From Chrysiogenes arsenatis DSM 11915 (GTDB lineage: Bacteria; Chrysiogenota; Chrysiogenetes; Chrysiogenales; Chrysiogenaceae), in assembly GCF_000469585.1 (NCBI RefSeq), contig NZ_AWNK01000007.1, forward strand, positions 280,110 through 341,325: a stretch of 61,216 nucleotides of DNA. Direction: 5' to 3'. The notes under the pieces were generated by a model, which was not told the DNA's origin, did no database searches, and saw only the letters and a list, made by a program, of their open reading frames with translations. Shown piece after piece: positions 1-10,012 of this stretch (its first letter is position 1; each line of letters begins with the position of its first letter). A program made the translations under genes and the position numbers.

Positions 1-2
1 CC

Positions 3-557
3 TGCCATACCCTGAAAGCATGGGAAAGCGATCCGCGACTTTCGCGGCTGCAACTCGCGGTGAACATTGGCAAACGTCATTTTCTGCAATCGGGATTTGT
101 GCAGCAAATCTACGACCTTGTCCGCCTCGCTCAAATTCAACCACACAAATTAAAACTTGAAGTGACAGAATCAATCCTGGCGGAAAATATGCAACGTTCT
201 ATCCAGGTGTTAAAGGATCTCAGTGAAATAGGCGTTGGTGTTGCGCTTGACGATTTTGGCACCGGCTATTCGTCACTCAAGCACCTGAACGAACTTCCGC
301 TGGAACAATTGAAAATTGATATCTCTTTTATTGCCAACTTGGATGATACCTTGAACAATAGTGGCGATATTGTCCAATCTATCATGGCAATCGCCGAGCA
401 TATGAACTTTCGGGTCGTTGCCGAAGGTGTTGAAACCGAAAGGCAATTTGAACAGTTGATTGAGTATGGGTGCCATGCCTTCCAAGGGTTTCTCTTCGAT
501 GAACCTGTACCGCTAAACCAACTGGAGAAACTGGCACACGATTTATCTGGAGAATAA
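3..557 (+). CDS. EAL-domain c-di-GMP phosphodiesterase, C-terminal part (5' end outside window)
   Basis: The frame is open from the first complete codon of the window, so the gene starts upstream; the GTG at 60 lies inside the conserved domain and is not the start. The remaining 184 residues cover the second half of an EAL domain. Visible motifs are LAVNIG, the glutamate of [15 protein letters not shown] with the metal-binding Asp pair, KIDISFI with the catalytic Lys, and VAEGVET. These are the residues needed to hydrolyse cyclic-di-GMP to pGpG, so an active enzyme is likely. Nothing can be said about its N-terminal sensor or GGDEF part. It stops 100 bases before the catalase gene. Confidence 0.93.
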   Translation, partial: CHTLKAWESDPRLSRLQLAVNIGKRHFLQSGFVQQIYDLVRLAQIQPHKLKLEVTESILAENMQRSIQVLKDLSEIGVGVALDDFGTGYSSLKHLNELPLEQLKIDISFIANLDDTLNNSGDIVQSIMAIAEHMNFRVVAEGVETERQFEQLIEYGCHAFQGFLFDEPVPLNQLEKLAHDLSGE

Positions 558-657
558 TGCATCTTAACTAGGGATTACTCTTGACTGTGAGCGGTAATGC
601 TGGCAATTTATGTGCGGGTAAAATGTTTAGATAACCTTAACAAACAAGGAGTAGCTC

Positions 658-2112
658 ATGAGTGAAAAGAAATTAACGACTACCGGTGGGGCTCCCGTTC
701 CTGACAATCAAAATGTTCTGACTGCGGGAAAACGTGGGCCGATGTTGCTGCAAGATGTTTGGTTTTTAGAAAAACTGGCACATTTCGATCGCGAAGTGAT
801 ACCCGAAAGACGGATGCACGCCAAAGGTTCCGGCGCTTTTGGGACGTTTACGGTCACACATGACATAACCCAGTATACAAAAGCGAAAATCTTTTCGGAA
901 ATCAACAAAAAAACCGAACTCTTTATTCGCTTTAGCACGGTTGCTGGTGAACGGGGAGCGGCAGACGCTGAACGCGATATTCGTGGCTTTGCAGTCAAAT
1001 TCTATACCGAAGAAGGCAATTGGGATCTCGTCGGCAACAACACGCCGGTATTTTTCCTGCGCGATCCACTGAAGTTTCCTGATCTCAATCATGCCGTCAA
1101 ACGCGACCCGCGCACCAACTTACGCAGTGCGCAGAATAACTGGGATTTTTGGACGTCGCTTCCAGAAGCGCTTCATCAGGTTACCATCACCATGAGCGAA
1201 CGCGGTATTCCAGCAACGTATCGCCATATGCATGGATTTGGCAGCCATACCTTCAGTATGATCAATGCCAACAACGAGCGTGTGTGGGTCAAATTCCATC
1301 TCCGTTCGCAGCAAGGGATTAAAAACCTGACCGATGCCGAAGCAGAAGCTGTTATTGGTAAATGCCGTGAAAGCCACCAACGCGACCTGTACGACAGTAT
1401 TGAAAATGGAGATTTTCCACGTTGGACCCTGTTGATTCAGGTTATGCCGGAAAAAGATGCGGCAACCTATCCCCATAACCCTTTTGATCTTACGAAGGTT
1501 TGGTATCATAAAGACTATCCATTGATCGAAGTGGGCGTGCTGGAGCTTAACCGCAATCCGGAAAACTACTTTGCAGATGTTGAACAAGCGGCGTTTAATC
1601 CTGGCAATGTGGTGCCGGGTATTAGCTTCTCGCCCGATAAAATGTTACAAGGGCGACTCTTCTCCTACGGTGATGCGCAACGTTATCGGTTAGGCGTCAA
1701 TCACCACCAAATCCCAGTCAACAAGCCACGCTGTCCGTTCCACAGCTACCACCGAGACGGTGCTATGCGCACGGATGGCAATCATGGTGGCACGTTAGGG
1801 TATGAACCGAATAGCTATGGACAGTGGCAGCAGCAGCCGGAATTTGCCGAGCCACCACTATCGCTTGAAGGTGCGGCTGACCACTGGAACCATCGCGAAG
1901 ATGACGACTATTACACGCAACCAGGGAAGTTGTTCCGCTTGATGTCACCAGCACAGCAGCACGTGTTGTTCGAAAACACCGCACGTGCGATGGGGGATGC
2001 CCCAAAAATGATTAAAGTTCGCCATATCGGTAACTGCTATAAAGCCGATCCGGCCTATGGCGAAGGTGTTGCCAAGGCGCTTGGCATCAGTATGAGTGAC
2101 GTTCCTGTATAA
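658..2112 (+). CDS. katA: Monofunctional heme catalase
   Basis: Encodes a 484-residue small-subunit (clade 3 size) catalase that converts hydrogen peroxide to water and oxygen. The distal His is in [12 protein letters not shown], the distal Asn in GNNTPVFF, and the proximal heme-ligand Tyr in [14 protein letters not shown]. The ATG follows the ribosome site AAGGAG by six bases. No signal peptide is seen, so it is probably cytoplasmic. It is followed after 35 bases by bacterioferritin, so the two are probably co-transcribed and act together against peroxide and free iron. A TTGACT at 581 and TAAAAT at 619 lie upstream, but their spacing does not make a single standard promoter. Confidence 0.97.
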   Translation: MSEKKLTTTGGAPVPDNQNVLTAGKRGPMLLQDVWFLEKLAHFDREVIPERRMHAKGSGAFGTFTVTHDITQYTKAKIFSEINKKTELFIRFSTVAGERGAADAERDIRGFAVKFYTEEGNWDLVGNNTPVFFLRDPLKFPDLNHAVKRDPRTNLRSAQNNWDFWTSLPEALHQVTITMSERGIPATYRHMHGFGSHTFSMINANNERVWVKFHLRSQQGIKNLTDAEAEAVIGKCRESHQRDLYDSIENGDFPRWTLLIQVMPEKDAATYPHNPFDLTKVWYHKDYPLIEVGVLELNRNPENYFADVEQAAFNPGNVVPGISFSPDKMLQGRLFSYGDAQRYRLGVNHHQIPVNKPRCPFHSYHRDGAMRTDGNHGGTLGYEPNSYGQWQQQPEFAEPPLSLEGAADHWNHREDDDYYTQPGKLFRLMSPAQQHVLFENTARAMGDAPKMIKVRHIGNCYKADPAYGEGVAKALGISMSDVPV

Positions 2113-2147
2113 GTTTTTTGCAACCAACATATCTTCAGGAGGCCTTT

Positions 2148-2651
2148 ATGCATGAAAAAAGCATTACGTTATTAAATCAGGCAGTAGCCGACGAAATCAC
2201 CGCCTTGCATCAGTATATGTATTTTCACTTTCACTGTGATGATCAGGGGTACGACTTACTGGCAATGCTCTTTAAGCGCACCGCGATTGAAGAAATGATT
2301 CATGTGGAAAAGCTGGCTGATCGCATTCTTTTTCTGGGTGGCGATATTGTGATGCAAGCGAGCGACCCTGTGAAGCCGATCAAAGATGTGGCAAAAATGT
2401 TAGAAATGGCTCGCCAAATGGAAGAGCACAGTGCGCTCGATTACAACCGCATGGCCAACGAATGTGGTGCGAATGCAGATTCCGCGACCAAGAAAATTTT
2501 TGAAGAGCTGGTGTTGGACGAAGAGCGTCATTTCGACCAATATGATAATGAAATTGATAACCTGAAGCGGTTTGGCGAAAATTACCTTGCGCTGCAGTCG
2601 ATGGAACGGAGCAAGAGCCGTAGCGGAATGGGTGCACCCACCGCGCAATAA
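2148..2651 (+). CDS. bfr: Bacterioferritin
   Basis: Encodes 167 residues of the ferritin-like four-helix family, which oxidises and stores iron in a 24-subunit shell. Ferroxidase ligands are visible in ADEITALHQY, EEMIHVEKLADRIL, the EEH near residue 93 and DEERHFD. The Met in EEMIH is at the position that ligates heme in true bacterioferritins. The start at 2148 is chosen because CAGGAGG lies just upstream; an in-frame ATG at 2118 has no such site. It follows katA closely. The C-terminal tail rich in Ser, Arg and Gly is slightly longer than usual. Confidence 0.95.
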   Translation: MHEKSITLLNQAVADEITALHQYMYFHFHCDDQGYDLLAMLFKRTAIEEMIHVEKLADRILFLGGDIVMQASDPVKPIKDVAKMLEMARQMEEHSALDYNRMANECGANADSATKKIFEELVLDEERHFDQYDNEIDNLKRFGENYLALQSMERSKSRSGMGAPTAQ

Positions 2652-2674
2652 TCCACGTTGTGACCAAGTACACT

Positions 2675-2715
2675 CGCAGAGCCAAAGCATGTTCGTCATG
2701 CTTTGGCTTACTGCG
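2675..2715 (+). terminator. Hairpin after bacterioferritin
   Basis: AGCCAAAGCATG (2680-2691) pairs perfectly with CATGCTTTGGCT (2697-2708) around a five-base loop. The stem is extended by CGCAG/CTGCG with a two-base bulge. There is no strong T tract after it, so it may be a weak or Rho-assisted terminator or an RNA 3'-end stabiliser. It begins 23 bases after the bfr stop. Confidence 0.7.
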
Positions 2716-2801
2716 TTTATCGCAAAGAAATCACTTTGGTCGTGATATTTCGCTCGAAACCTCTCGTTGTATAGAGTAGTATTGATTCCTCAAAAAAAGG
2801 G

Positions 2802-3033
2802 AACTATTCAGCTTAATAACACCAGAGTATTTTCAAAGATTTTATGTCATTTCGAACGAAGCGAGAAATCTCAAAGGCGAGATTTCTCACATACGTTCGA
2901 GATGACGGGTAAAAGTGCTGAACAGTTACCAGTTTTTTCAAGGTTTTTTATGTCATTTCGAGCGAAGCGAGAAATCTCAAAGGCGAGATCTCTCACATAC
3001 GTTCGAGATGACGGGTAAAAGTGCTGAATAGTT
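2802..3033. repeat. MITE-like element containing two tandem palindromic repeats
   Basis: Fills most of the 436-base gap between bfr and the first kinase. Outer ends are an inverted pair: AACTATTCAGC (2802-2812) and GCTGAATAGTT (3023-3033). Inside are two near-identical copies (2846-2906 and 2952-3012, period 106) of an imperfect palindrome that begins GTCATTTCGARCGAAGCGAG and ends TTCGAGATGAC. Each can fold into a long hairpin. The linker GGGTAAAAGTGCTGAA is also duplicated. No transposase is encoded; an open frame of about 83 codons across it is a by-product of the repeat. A related copy is at 21935-22008 and a half copy at 56980. Seen directly; the mobile origin is inference. Confidence 0.75.
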
Positions 3034-3051
3034 ACAAATAAAGGTTAAAGG

Positions 3052-3063
3052 CCTGATATCAGG
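3052..3063. repeat. 12-bp perfect palindrome before the kinase array
   Basis: CCTGATATCAGG is a perfect dyad 24 bases before the GTG of the first hybrid kinase. It overlaps a weak promoter-like arrangement (TTACAA at 3032, 17 bases, GATATC at 3055). It might be an operator, but a 12-bp palindrome can occur by chance. Confidence 0.3.
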
Positions 3064-3087
3064 GTAGCATGCAGAGGTGGTAGGCGA

Positions 3088-5733
3088 GTGAAACAAGCAA
3101 CGCAACAAGATCTTCTTTTACGCATGGTGTCTGTCCGTCCGTTCCGTTCGCATTTCTTTCTCGTTCTTCTCCTTGCCTCATTTTTCATCGTCAGTGCCGC
3201 GATTTTTTTTAATTTTATTCGCAATGGGCACCAACGAGACACCTTACACACCTACCAAGTGTCTCAAGACGTTGCTTGGGAAGCGGTCAGCCGTATTCAT
3301 CAAAACACCATGCAAAGTTACTTTCGGCAGCATATTCTATCGGAAGATACGCTCAGTATACTGCGTATGGCACAGGATTCACACACACGTGATCGAGCCA
3401 GAGATCTCTTGTATCAGCATATAGCACCAACTTATAAGGAATTGCAGCGCCTTGGCTTAGGGCAATTACAATTTCACCTCCCGTCAAGTGTCAGTTTACT
3501 CCGCATGCATATGCCTGAGCGGTATGGCGATGATTTAAGCTCCATTCGCCCTTCTGTGCGGCGAGCGAACGAAACACGCTCGCCCGTGTATGCCTTTGAG
3601 ACAGGAAGGGTTATTTCCGGCTTTCGTATGGTATTCCCTATTATAACCGCTGCGGACGAGCACCTTGGAACCGTTGAATTCAGTTTGCCTTTTGAAACAC
3701 TCCGGCTCGAAATGCAGCACCTCTATCCTAAACGTGAATTTCAATTAATTCTGAATAGAGAATTCATTGATCCGATACTTTTTGAAGAGCTGCACCACTA
3801 TTATGTAACGTGGACAGGAAATCCCGCCTATTTGGAAGAAGATCCCCTACGCATGTTGCCGTATGCCCCACCGCAGATGAGCAATACCAGCCGACTGAAA
3901 TTGCAAACGCTGCGTACACATCAACCCTTCCAACAGGCTCTTGCCAGTCGCATTGGTGGTACTTTTCCGCTCACACATGATGGCGACAGCTTTGTGGTGA
4001 TTCTCACGCCGATTCGTAACACGCACGATGTGGTTGTAGGGTATCTTATTTCGATTGAGTCTGCTCCAGAGCTGAAGCAGATTCAGGTCACATTTTGGAT
4101 TCAGTACACCGTAGCTATGATCTTGATTTTGATTGCGGCGGCATTGCTCTATTCACTCTTATTGAGTCGTCAGCGGAGCCAGCAAGAAAAAAAATATCTC
4201 GAAGTTATTGCCAATACGATGGCGGAAGGGCTGTATGTCAGCAGTACGGCAGGGATTATTACAGCCATTAACCGTGCAGGCGCCGAAATTCTGGGATATA
4301 CCCCATCCGAAGTCATCGGCCAGGATGGCCACGCACTCTTCCATACCCATTCTTGTAATAACTACCTTCCGCCAGAGCAGTGCCCTGTCATGACGGCCAT
4401 CAAACGACAGGAACCATTTTTTGGCGAAGAGATATTCCGCCGTAAAGATGGTCAACTCATTCCAGTTCGTTTATCGGTGAAACCGTTTGCTGACAAACGT
4501 AGCGGCTCTGTTATTACCTTTAGCGATATTAGTGCGCTGAAAGATACCGAAGCGGCTTTGCGCCGCAGCATGGAAGAAGCTGAAGCAGCCAATCGCGCAA
4601 AGTCAGATTTTCTGGCCAATATGAGTCACGAAATCCGGACGCCAATGAACGCCATTATTGGTTTGGGTGAACTGGCCATTCAGGACAAAGATGGTTGCGG
4701 AAGCTGTAAAGATAGTGATGCCATTTTCCAAATTCACAGCTCGTCGCAGATGTTATTGGGTATTCTGAATAACATACTGGACTATTCTAAAATCGAAGCC
4801 GGAAAACTGGAACTCGACAACCATGTGTTTTCTCTGATCACTCCGTGCCAGCAAGCCATATCACTTTTTGAACGGGCAATTAGCGACAAAGGGATCCGCC
4901 TAGAACTGATATTCCCCCCAGAAGCGCATACCATGGTGGTCGGAGATTCCATCCGTTTCGGGCAAATTATAACCAACCTCATCAGCAACGCACTGAAATT
5001 TACCGAACACGGAAAAATCCGTTTTGAAATCACCGTTGTCGAACGTACGGCACAAAGTATCGCCTTTCACTTTTCTCTTTCCGATACCGGTATTGGGATG
5101 GATCAACAACAAGTCGCGCGCGTATTTCAACCATTTACACAAGCAGACACCTCCATTACGCGCCGTTTTGGTGGTACGGGATTGGGGTTAGCCATTGCGC
5201 ACCACATGACGGACGCAATGGGTGGCACACTTGGCGTTACTTCGCAGCCGAACTTTGGCACGACGTTCTTTTTTACCCTGCGATTTGAATATGCCAAAGA
5301 GTTGGCGCAAGCACCACTCCATCTCCCTGTGGCAGCTCAGTCGCTGAGCGGCTGTGAAATACTCGTGGCTGAAGATAATGAAATTAACCAGCAGGTTGTC
5401 TGCCGCATGTTACAACGGGAAGGGATAGTCGTAACGGTGGCTCACAACGGAGCTGAAGCGGTACAGTATGCGCAAAACAAGGCATTTGCTTTGATCTTAA
5501 TGGATCTACAAATGCCTATAATGGATGGGTACGAAGCGACACGCCGTATCCGAGAATTTGCCCCGTTCATCCCGATTATCGCACTCACGGCCGCAGCATT
5601 GGTCGAAGAGCGGGAAAAAGTATTGGCGTCTGGGATGAATGATCACCTGAGTAAACCAATTCGTTCTGAACACCTCATCCGTACGATTAGCTATTGGCTG
5701 GATATTGAACACACTGCTGGGAAAGGGCGATAG
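3088..5733 (+). CDS. Cache-PAS hybrid sensor histidine kinase (HK-REC)
   Basis: Encodes 881 residues. A membrane helix at about 21-43 is followed by a large periplasmic region to about 335 that looks like a double-Cache ligand sensor (segment GFRMVFPIITAADEHLGTVE), and a second helix at about 340-360. A PAS domain spans about 370-485 and carries Cys residues (HSCNNYLPPEQCP). The kinase has the phospho-acceptor His514 in SHEIRTPMN, then an ATPase domain with N, G1 and G2 boxes. A C-terminal receiver has phospho-acceptor Asp806 in LILMDLQMPIMDG. The start is a GTG with a modest AGAGGTGG site. No HPt domain is present, so it needs one elsewhere to pass its phosphate on. The ligand is unknown. 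Confidence 0.93.
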   Translation: MKQATQQDLLLRMVSVRPFRSHFFLVLLLASFFIVSAAIFFNFIRNGHQRDTLHTYQVSQDVAWEAVSRIHQNTMQSYFRQHILSEDTLSILRMAQDSHTRDRARDLLYQHIAPTYKELQRLGLGQLQFHLPSSVSLLRMHMPERYGDDLSSIRPSVRRANETRSPVYAFETGRVISGFRMVFPIITAADEHLGTVEFSLPFETLRLEMQHLYPKREFQLILNREFIDPILFEELHHYYVTWTGNPAYLEEDPLRMLPYAPPQMSNTSRLKLQTLRTHQPFQQALASRIGGTFPLTHDGDSFVVILTPIRNTHDVVVGYLISIESAPELKQIQVTFWIQYTVAMILILIAAALLYSLLLSRQRSQQEKKYLEVIANTMAEGLYVSSTAGIITAINRAGAEILGYTPSEVIGQDGHALFHTHSCNNYLPPEQCPVMTAIKRQEPFFGEEIFRRKDGQLIPVRLSVKPFADKRSGSVITFSDISALKDTEAALRRSMEEAEAANRAKSDFLANMSHEIRTPMNAIIGLGELAIQDKDGCGSCKDSDAIFQIHSSSQMLLGILNNILDYSKIEAGKLELDNHVFSLITPCQQAISLFERAISDKGIRLELIFPPEAHTMVVGDSIRFGQIITNLISNALKFTEHGKIRFEITVVERTAQSIAFHFSLSDTGIGMDQQQVARVFQPFTQADTSITRRFGGTGLGLAIAHHMTDAMGGTLGVTSQPNFGTTFFFTLRFEYAKELAQAPLHLPVAAQSLSGCEILVAEDNEINQQVVCRMLQREGIVVTVAHNGAEAVQYAQNKAFALILMDLQMPIMDGYEATRRIREFAPFIPIIALTAAALVEEREKVLASGMNDHLSKPIRSEHLIRTISYWLDIEHTAGKGR

Positions 5734-5910
5734 ATGCCATACCCATTACCGTGCTCTCGATCACTTTGTGGTGAATCGGCAAGATGCACTCTACCGCAAG
5801 CCGCCGTGACGGTCGCTCGTAACATGTACGAAAAGCATATTATCCCTGCTGAAGATACACTTCGTGATTTGTATGATAACCGCTTCCTGCCACAAGATAA
5901 AGGGAGATAG
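5734..5910 (+). pseudogene. Possible gene remnant or 58-residue small protein between two kinases
   Basis: The ATG touches the stop of the preceding kinase and the frame stays open for 58 codons, ending just before the next kinase. Its second half (TVARNMYEKHIIPAEDTLR and onward) looks like ordinary soluble protein, while its first half looks random. The neighbouring frame is protein-like where the first is not (HYRALDHFVVNRQDALYRK, then a stop near 5806). Joining the two by a one- or two-base shift near 5800 gives a continuous protein-like stretch of about 55 residues. This suggests the frameshifted tail of a lost gene. I do not recognise the family. Confidence 0.35.
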
Positions 5911-5912
5911 CT

Positions 5913-8207
5913 ATGCGACTGGTATGCAAAACATTCTGTAGTGTATTCATCGGTTTCGTGCTTCTGCCTGCATACGTGCAGGCGCACGATACATTGCGCT
6001 TAGGTGTCTTCGCGTATCGTTCCAAACCCTATCTTGAAAAACAACTGCTCACGTTTATCAACCACCTCAACGCGCAACTCAGCACGCTACAGGTAGAACT
6101 CTTGATTCTGACAAAGCCAGAAATGGAAGAAAAGCTGGCGCGCAATGAGTTAGATCTTATTTTTACCAACCCAAGCCACTACCTTGACTTGAGAAGCAGG
6201 AATTCATTTACCGGTGTGCTGGCCACGTTGCTGAGTTATGAAAAAGGGATCCTAACAAGCAGTCTCGGGGGAGTAATACTGACCCGCAATGACTCTGATG
6301 TTTTCACCCTGCAAGATATAAAGCAAAAACGGATTGCGACCCCTGGACGCACGTTCCTTGGAGGGTACCAGACGCAAGTCTTTGAACTCCAACAAGCCGG
6401 TATACATGTTCCAAGTGATGTCACGCTCGTACTTGCTGAGAATCAGGATGCAGTGGTCAATGCCGTTCTTAGCGGCCAAGCAGACGTTGGTTTTGTGCGC
6501 ACCGGCATTCTAGAAAGTCTCATAAACGAGGGGCGAATAACGGAAGATCAGATTCGCGTCATCAATCAACAGAACTTTCCGGGATTTCCCTATGTAACCT
6601 CGACGCGGTTGTATCCCGAGTGGCCTTTTTTGGCGCTGCCGCATGTGGACGATCGTCATGTACGGCAAATTGCTTCCGTCTTGCTGGCAATGGATGAAAA
6701 CGTGCTCTCCGCGCGTGAATCAAATATTGGTGGATTCAGTCCACCCGCCGACTATTTTCCGGTCGAACAATTAGCGCGTGCGCTACAAATTCCCCCGTAT
6801 GATATCAAGCACGACATCACCCTGCATGATTTATGGGAACAATATCGCGTCACCAGTAGTACGGCATTTTTCTTCCTCGCTATTATTATCGTGTTGCTTT
6901 TCGCGCTTATCCGGCGCAATCACGCATTACAGACAACGTTATGCGAACTTGACGCAGAACGCCAAGCGCTGCGCGATGCCGATGACGTCTTACAAAAGAC
7001 CAATCTGGAACTTTCCCAAGCCCTTGACTATGCACGCGATATGGCGCACCAAGCTGAAGCGGCCAATACGGCCAAATCGGAATTTCTTGCTAATATGAGT
7101 CACGAAATCCGCACTCCCTTAAACGCCATTATTGGCATCACCGAAATTTCGCAAGAACAGTGTCGCGACGAAAATACCAAGAAATTTTGTGCGAAAATAG
7201 GGCACGCGTCACACCTGTTGCTGGGAATTATTAACGACATTCTCGATTTTTCTAAGATCGAAGCGAGTAAAATTGAAATCGAACGCCAGCCATTTTCTTT
7301 ACCGGAAATACCTCGCCTGATGCGCGATCTGTTTGCGCACACGGCATCGACCAAAAGGATCGAATTGATAAGCCATTTCGATCCACAGCTCCCTGCTGCC
7401 GTCATCGGAGATTCTGGACGTTTGGCACAGGTGTTGACGAATGTTATCGGCAATGCCGTTAAATTTACAAAAACTGGGTCAGTGACGTTTGATGTCACGC
7501 TGGCGGAACAGATCAATGAGACGGTGCTCGTCCGATTTACCGTACGCGATACCGGGATCGGGATGAAGCAAGAGCAACTCGCGCGACTTTTTTCGGCCTA
7601 TACACAAGCCGACTCCTCTACCACGCGCCGCTATGGTGGAACAGGCCTTGGGCTAACGATAGCCAAACGGTTGACGGAGCTAATGGGTGGTACGATATCA
7701 CTGACAAGTACATTCGGCGTCGGGACAGAAGTGGTGATAGCAATAGCGTTTCCCGTTGCTGACACGCAACCAATGCGCACGCCAGCCCTTGCCAAAATTG
7801 ACCTGAGGGGAAAGAAAATTTTAGTTGTGGAAGATAATCCCCTGAATGTCGACGTAATCACGTATATTCTCCAACGGATGAACGCCGAGGTAATGCACGC
7901 CGAAAATGGCGCCATCGCCGTGAAAATGGTCGCCGAACAACCGGTTGACCTTATACTAATGGATTTGCAAATGCCTGTAATGGATGGGTTTGAAGCAACT
8001 CGGCACATTCGCTCGACCCATCAGACGTTACCGATTATAGCATTGACGGCTGCGGCGTTGGCTCACGACAGGGAGCGGGTGCTGGCAGCGGGAATGAACG
8101 ACCACTTAGGCAAACCAATCGACCGCAATGCGTTATCTGCTGCGCTCCATCGTTGGTTGCTCAAAAATGATTATACTGGCGATACTACAACGGAGGCACG
8201 TACGTGA
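5913..8207 (+). CDS. PhnD-like periplasmic-sensor hybrid histidine kinase (HK-REC)
   Basis: Encodes 764 residues. A signal peptide of about 24 residues ending VQA precedes a periplasmic domain (about 27-280) of the phosphonate-binding-protein-like (PhnD, PF12974) type also used by the tetrathionate sensor TtrS; DLIFTNPSHYLDL and SGQADVGFVRTG are typical. One membrane helix is at about 317-335, followed by a coiled coil. The kinase His397 is in SHEIRTPLN, where the Met of its paralogues is Leu. The receiver Asp684 is in LILMDLQMPVMDG. There is no HPt. It overlaps the next gene by four bases, so translation is coupled. The ligand may be a small oxyanion, but this is inference from the fold. Confidence 0.92.
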   Translation: MRLVCKTFCSVFIGFVLLPAYVQAHDTLRLGVFAYRSKPYLEKQLLTFINHLNAQLSTLQVELLILTKPEMEEKLARNELDLIFTNPSHYLDLRSRNSFTGVLATLLSYEKGILTSSLGGVILTRNDSDVFTLQDIKQKRIATPGRTFLGGYQTQVFELQQAGIHVPSDVTLVLAENQDAVVNAVLSGQADVGFVRTGILESLINEGRITEDQIRVINQQNFPGFPYVTSTRLYPEWPFLALPHVDDRHVRQIASVLLAMDENVLSARESNIGGFSPPADYFPVEQLARALQIPPYDIKHDITLHDLWEQYRVTSSTAFFFLAIIIVLLFALIRRNHALQTTLCELDAERQALRDADDVLQKTNLELSQALDYARDMAHQAEAANTAKSEFLANMSHEIRTPLNAIIGITEISQEQCRDENTKKFCAKIGHASHLLLGIINDILDFSKIEASKIEIERQPFSLPEIPRLMRDLFAHTASTKRIELISHFDPQLPAAVIGDSGRLAQVLTNVIGNAVKFTKTGSVTFDVTLAEQINETVLVRFTVRDTGIGMKQEQLARLFSAYTQADSSTTRRYGGTGLGLTIAKRLTELMGGTISLTSTFGVGTEVVIAIAFPVADTQPMRTPALAKIDLRGKKILVVEDNPLNVDVITYILQRMNAEVMHAENGAIAVKMVAEQPVDLILMDLQMPVMDGFEATRHIRSTHQTLPIIALTAAALAHDRERVLAAGMNDHLGKPIDRNALSAALHRWLLKNDYTGDTTTEART

Positions 8208-10012
8208 CCTATTTAACGCTTTTTTTCCTGATTAGTGCGGCCATACTGCTTTTGGTGATCTTTGGTTTAGTGCGACATAACCAAAAAATCCGTGCCGTTC
8301 AGCAGCAGTTGGAAGCATCCTACGAAGAGATTCGCAAACTCAGCCTTGCCGTTGAACAAAGCCCTAATAGCGTTATTATTACCGATGTTGATCGCAATAT
8401 CGTCTTTGTGAATAACACGTTTCTGAAAACCACTGGCTATACTACCGCCGAAGTCATAGGGAAAAATCCACGCATATTCCGCTCGGGGAAAACTGATATC
8501 GCCATGTACCGTGATATGTGGGCAACGCTCCAAAAAGGGAATACCTGGCGCGGGGAATTTGTGAACGTGCGCAAAGATGGCAGCGAATATACCGAGTTGG
8601 TGGCACTCTCGCCAATTTTTGACGAGCGCCGCAAACTCATCGGCTACCTCGCCATAAAACAGGACATTACGGAACGAAAAGAGTCAGAACAGCGGATTCA
8701 TCAGCTCGCCTTTTACGATTCACTGACCGGAATACCGAATCGGGCACAATTTATGCTCCGCCTGTGGGACTTAAAGGAGAATGACCGCTTGGGAGCGATC
8801 ATTCTGATTAATATTGACCGATTTAAGGTTGTGAACGCGGTGCGTGGCGAATATATCGGCGATATGCTTCTGTGCGCTTTGGCAAAGCGTGTCAATGCCG
8901 CTATTGAACATATTGAAAACGCGCACCTCTCGCGCATCGCAGCCGACGAATTTGCTTCGTTAATCACGTTCAATAGCTCAATAAGCCCACAACAAGCTCA
9001 GCAAAATATCGAACACTACACCAAAGTGATGTACGAAACGTGTACCGCCCCTTTTGGTTTAGAAATAGAATCGGTTTCGGTTACCGTCAGTATCGGTATT
9101 GCCCTTTTCCCTGACCCGTCAGACCTTACACCAGAAAATATCTTGAGCCGTGCCAATATTGCGTTGCACCATGCCAAGAAATTTGGTGGCAATCAGTGTG
9201 TGTTTTTTGCTTCGGACATGAAAGATAGTTATGCCGAAAATTTTTGGATTGAAAAAGAGCTGCGCAGTGCCATCCGCAATGGTCAGCTTTCCGTCTATTT
9301 ACAGCCCAAAGTTCACGCCGATGGAAAAATGATGAGTGCCGAAGCGCTGGTGCGCTGGCGTCACCCCGAACGTGGCATGATTGCCCCATCGCTGTTTATC
9401 CCGGTGGCCGAACAAACAGACCTGATTGTGACGTTAAGCGAGTGGATTTTTGAAGAAGCCTTGCAAATCATCTCCCATTGTGCCGCTTCTGGATCACCAC
9501 TCCACCTTTCCATTAACCTGAGTCCGCGCCACTTTCGGCAACACTATTTTGTAATGTGGTTTAAAACTCTGGTTGGTCTGAGTGGGGTAAATCCGGCACT
9601 CATCACTCTGGAAGTGACTGAAGGGCTGTTTATCGACAACCTCGAAGAAACTTCAGCGAAAATGAAAGAAATCTCGACCATGGGAGTAGGATTTTCCATC
9701 GATGACTTTGGCACGGGCTATTCGTCATTGGCGTACCTGAAACAACTTCCAGTACGCGAGTTAAAAATTGATAAAATTTTCATACAGGATGCGCCAGTTG
9801 ATTCAGATGATGCTGCGCTGGTGGAAGCGATTCTGGCGGTTGCTGATCGCCTTGGGCTGCAAGTGGTCGCCGAAGGGGTGGAGACGCTGGAACAGGTTGA
9901 ATTTTTAGCGAAACGGTGCGCGTCGCCGATTTTATATCAGGGATACTATTTTGGCAAACCAGAGCCAGCAGAAGTATGGGAGCAGGAATGGCTGATGCAA
10001 CATCGGGTGTAA
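8204..10012 (+). CDS. Membrane PAS-GGDEF-EAL protein with degenerate GGDEF motif
   Basis: Encodes 602 residues, with GTG start overlapping the previous stop (GTGA) and CGGAGG upstream. A single N-terminal membrane helix (about 4-23) precedes a PAS domain (about 47-155), a GGDEF domain (about 165-335) and an EAL domain (about 345-595). The signature is AADEF at about 246-250 rather than GGDEF, so diguanylate cyclase activity is probably lost and the domain may only bind GTP. The EAL domain keeps [33 protein letters not shown] and AEGVET, so it should hydrolyse cyclic-di-GMP. It is the only recognisable output enzyme inside the kinase array. Confidence 0.94.
   Translation: MTYLTLFFLISAAILLLVIFGLVRHNQKIRAVQQQLEASYEEIRKLSLAVEQSPNSVIITDVDRNIVFVNNTFLKTTGYTTAEVIGKNPRIFRSGKTDIAMYRDMWATLQKGNTWRGEFVNVRKDGSEYTELVALSPIFDERRKLIGYLAIKQDITERKESEQRIHQLAFYDSLTGIPNRAQFMLRLWDLKENDRLGAIILINIDRFKVVNAVRGEYIGDMLLCALAKRVNAAIEHIENAHLSRIAADEFASLITFNSSISPQQAQQNIEHYTKVMYETCTAPFGLEIESVSVTVSIGIALFPDPSDLTPENILSRANIALHHAKKFGGNQCVFFASDMKDSYAENFWIEKELRSAIRNGQLSVYLQPKVHADGKMMSAEALVRWRHPERGMIAPSLFIPVAEQTDLIVTLSEWIFEEALQIISHCAASGSPLHLSINLSPRHFRQHYFVMWFKTLVGLSGVNPALITLEVTEGLFIDNLEETSAKMKEISTMGVGFSIDDFGTGYSSLAYLKQLPVRELKIDKIFIQDAPVDSDDAALVEAILAVADRLGLQVVAEGVETLEQVEFLAKRCASPILYQGYYFGKPEPAEVWEQEWLMQHRV

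Noticed and set aside
2846-3012. Two spaced repeats considered as a CRISPR array
   Set aside because: Only two long palindromic units with a near-identical spacer region, no cas genes, and related copies scattered singly elsewhere.
2767-3018. 83-codon open frame between bfr and the first kinase
   Set aside because: It runs through the palindromic repeats, has duplicated content from them, and lacks a ribosome site.
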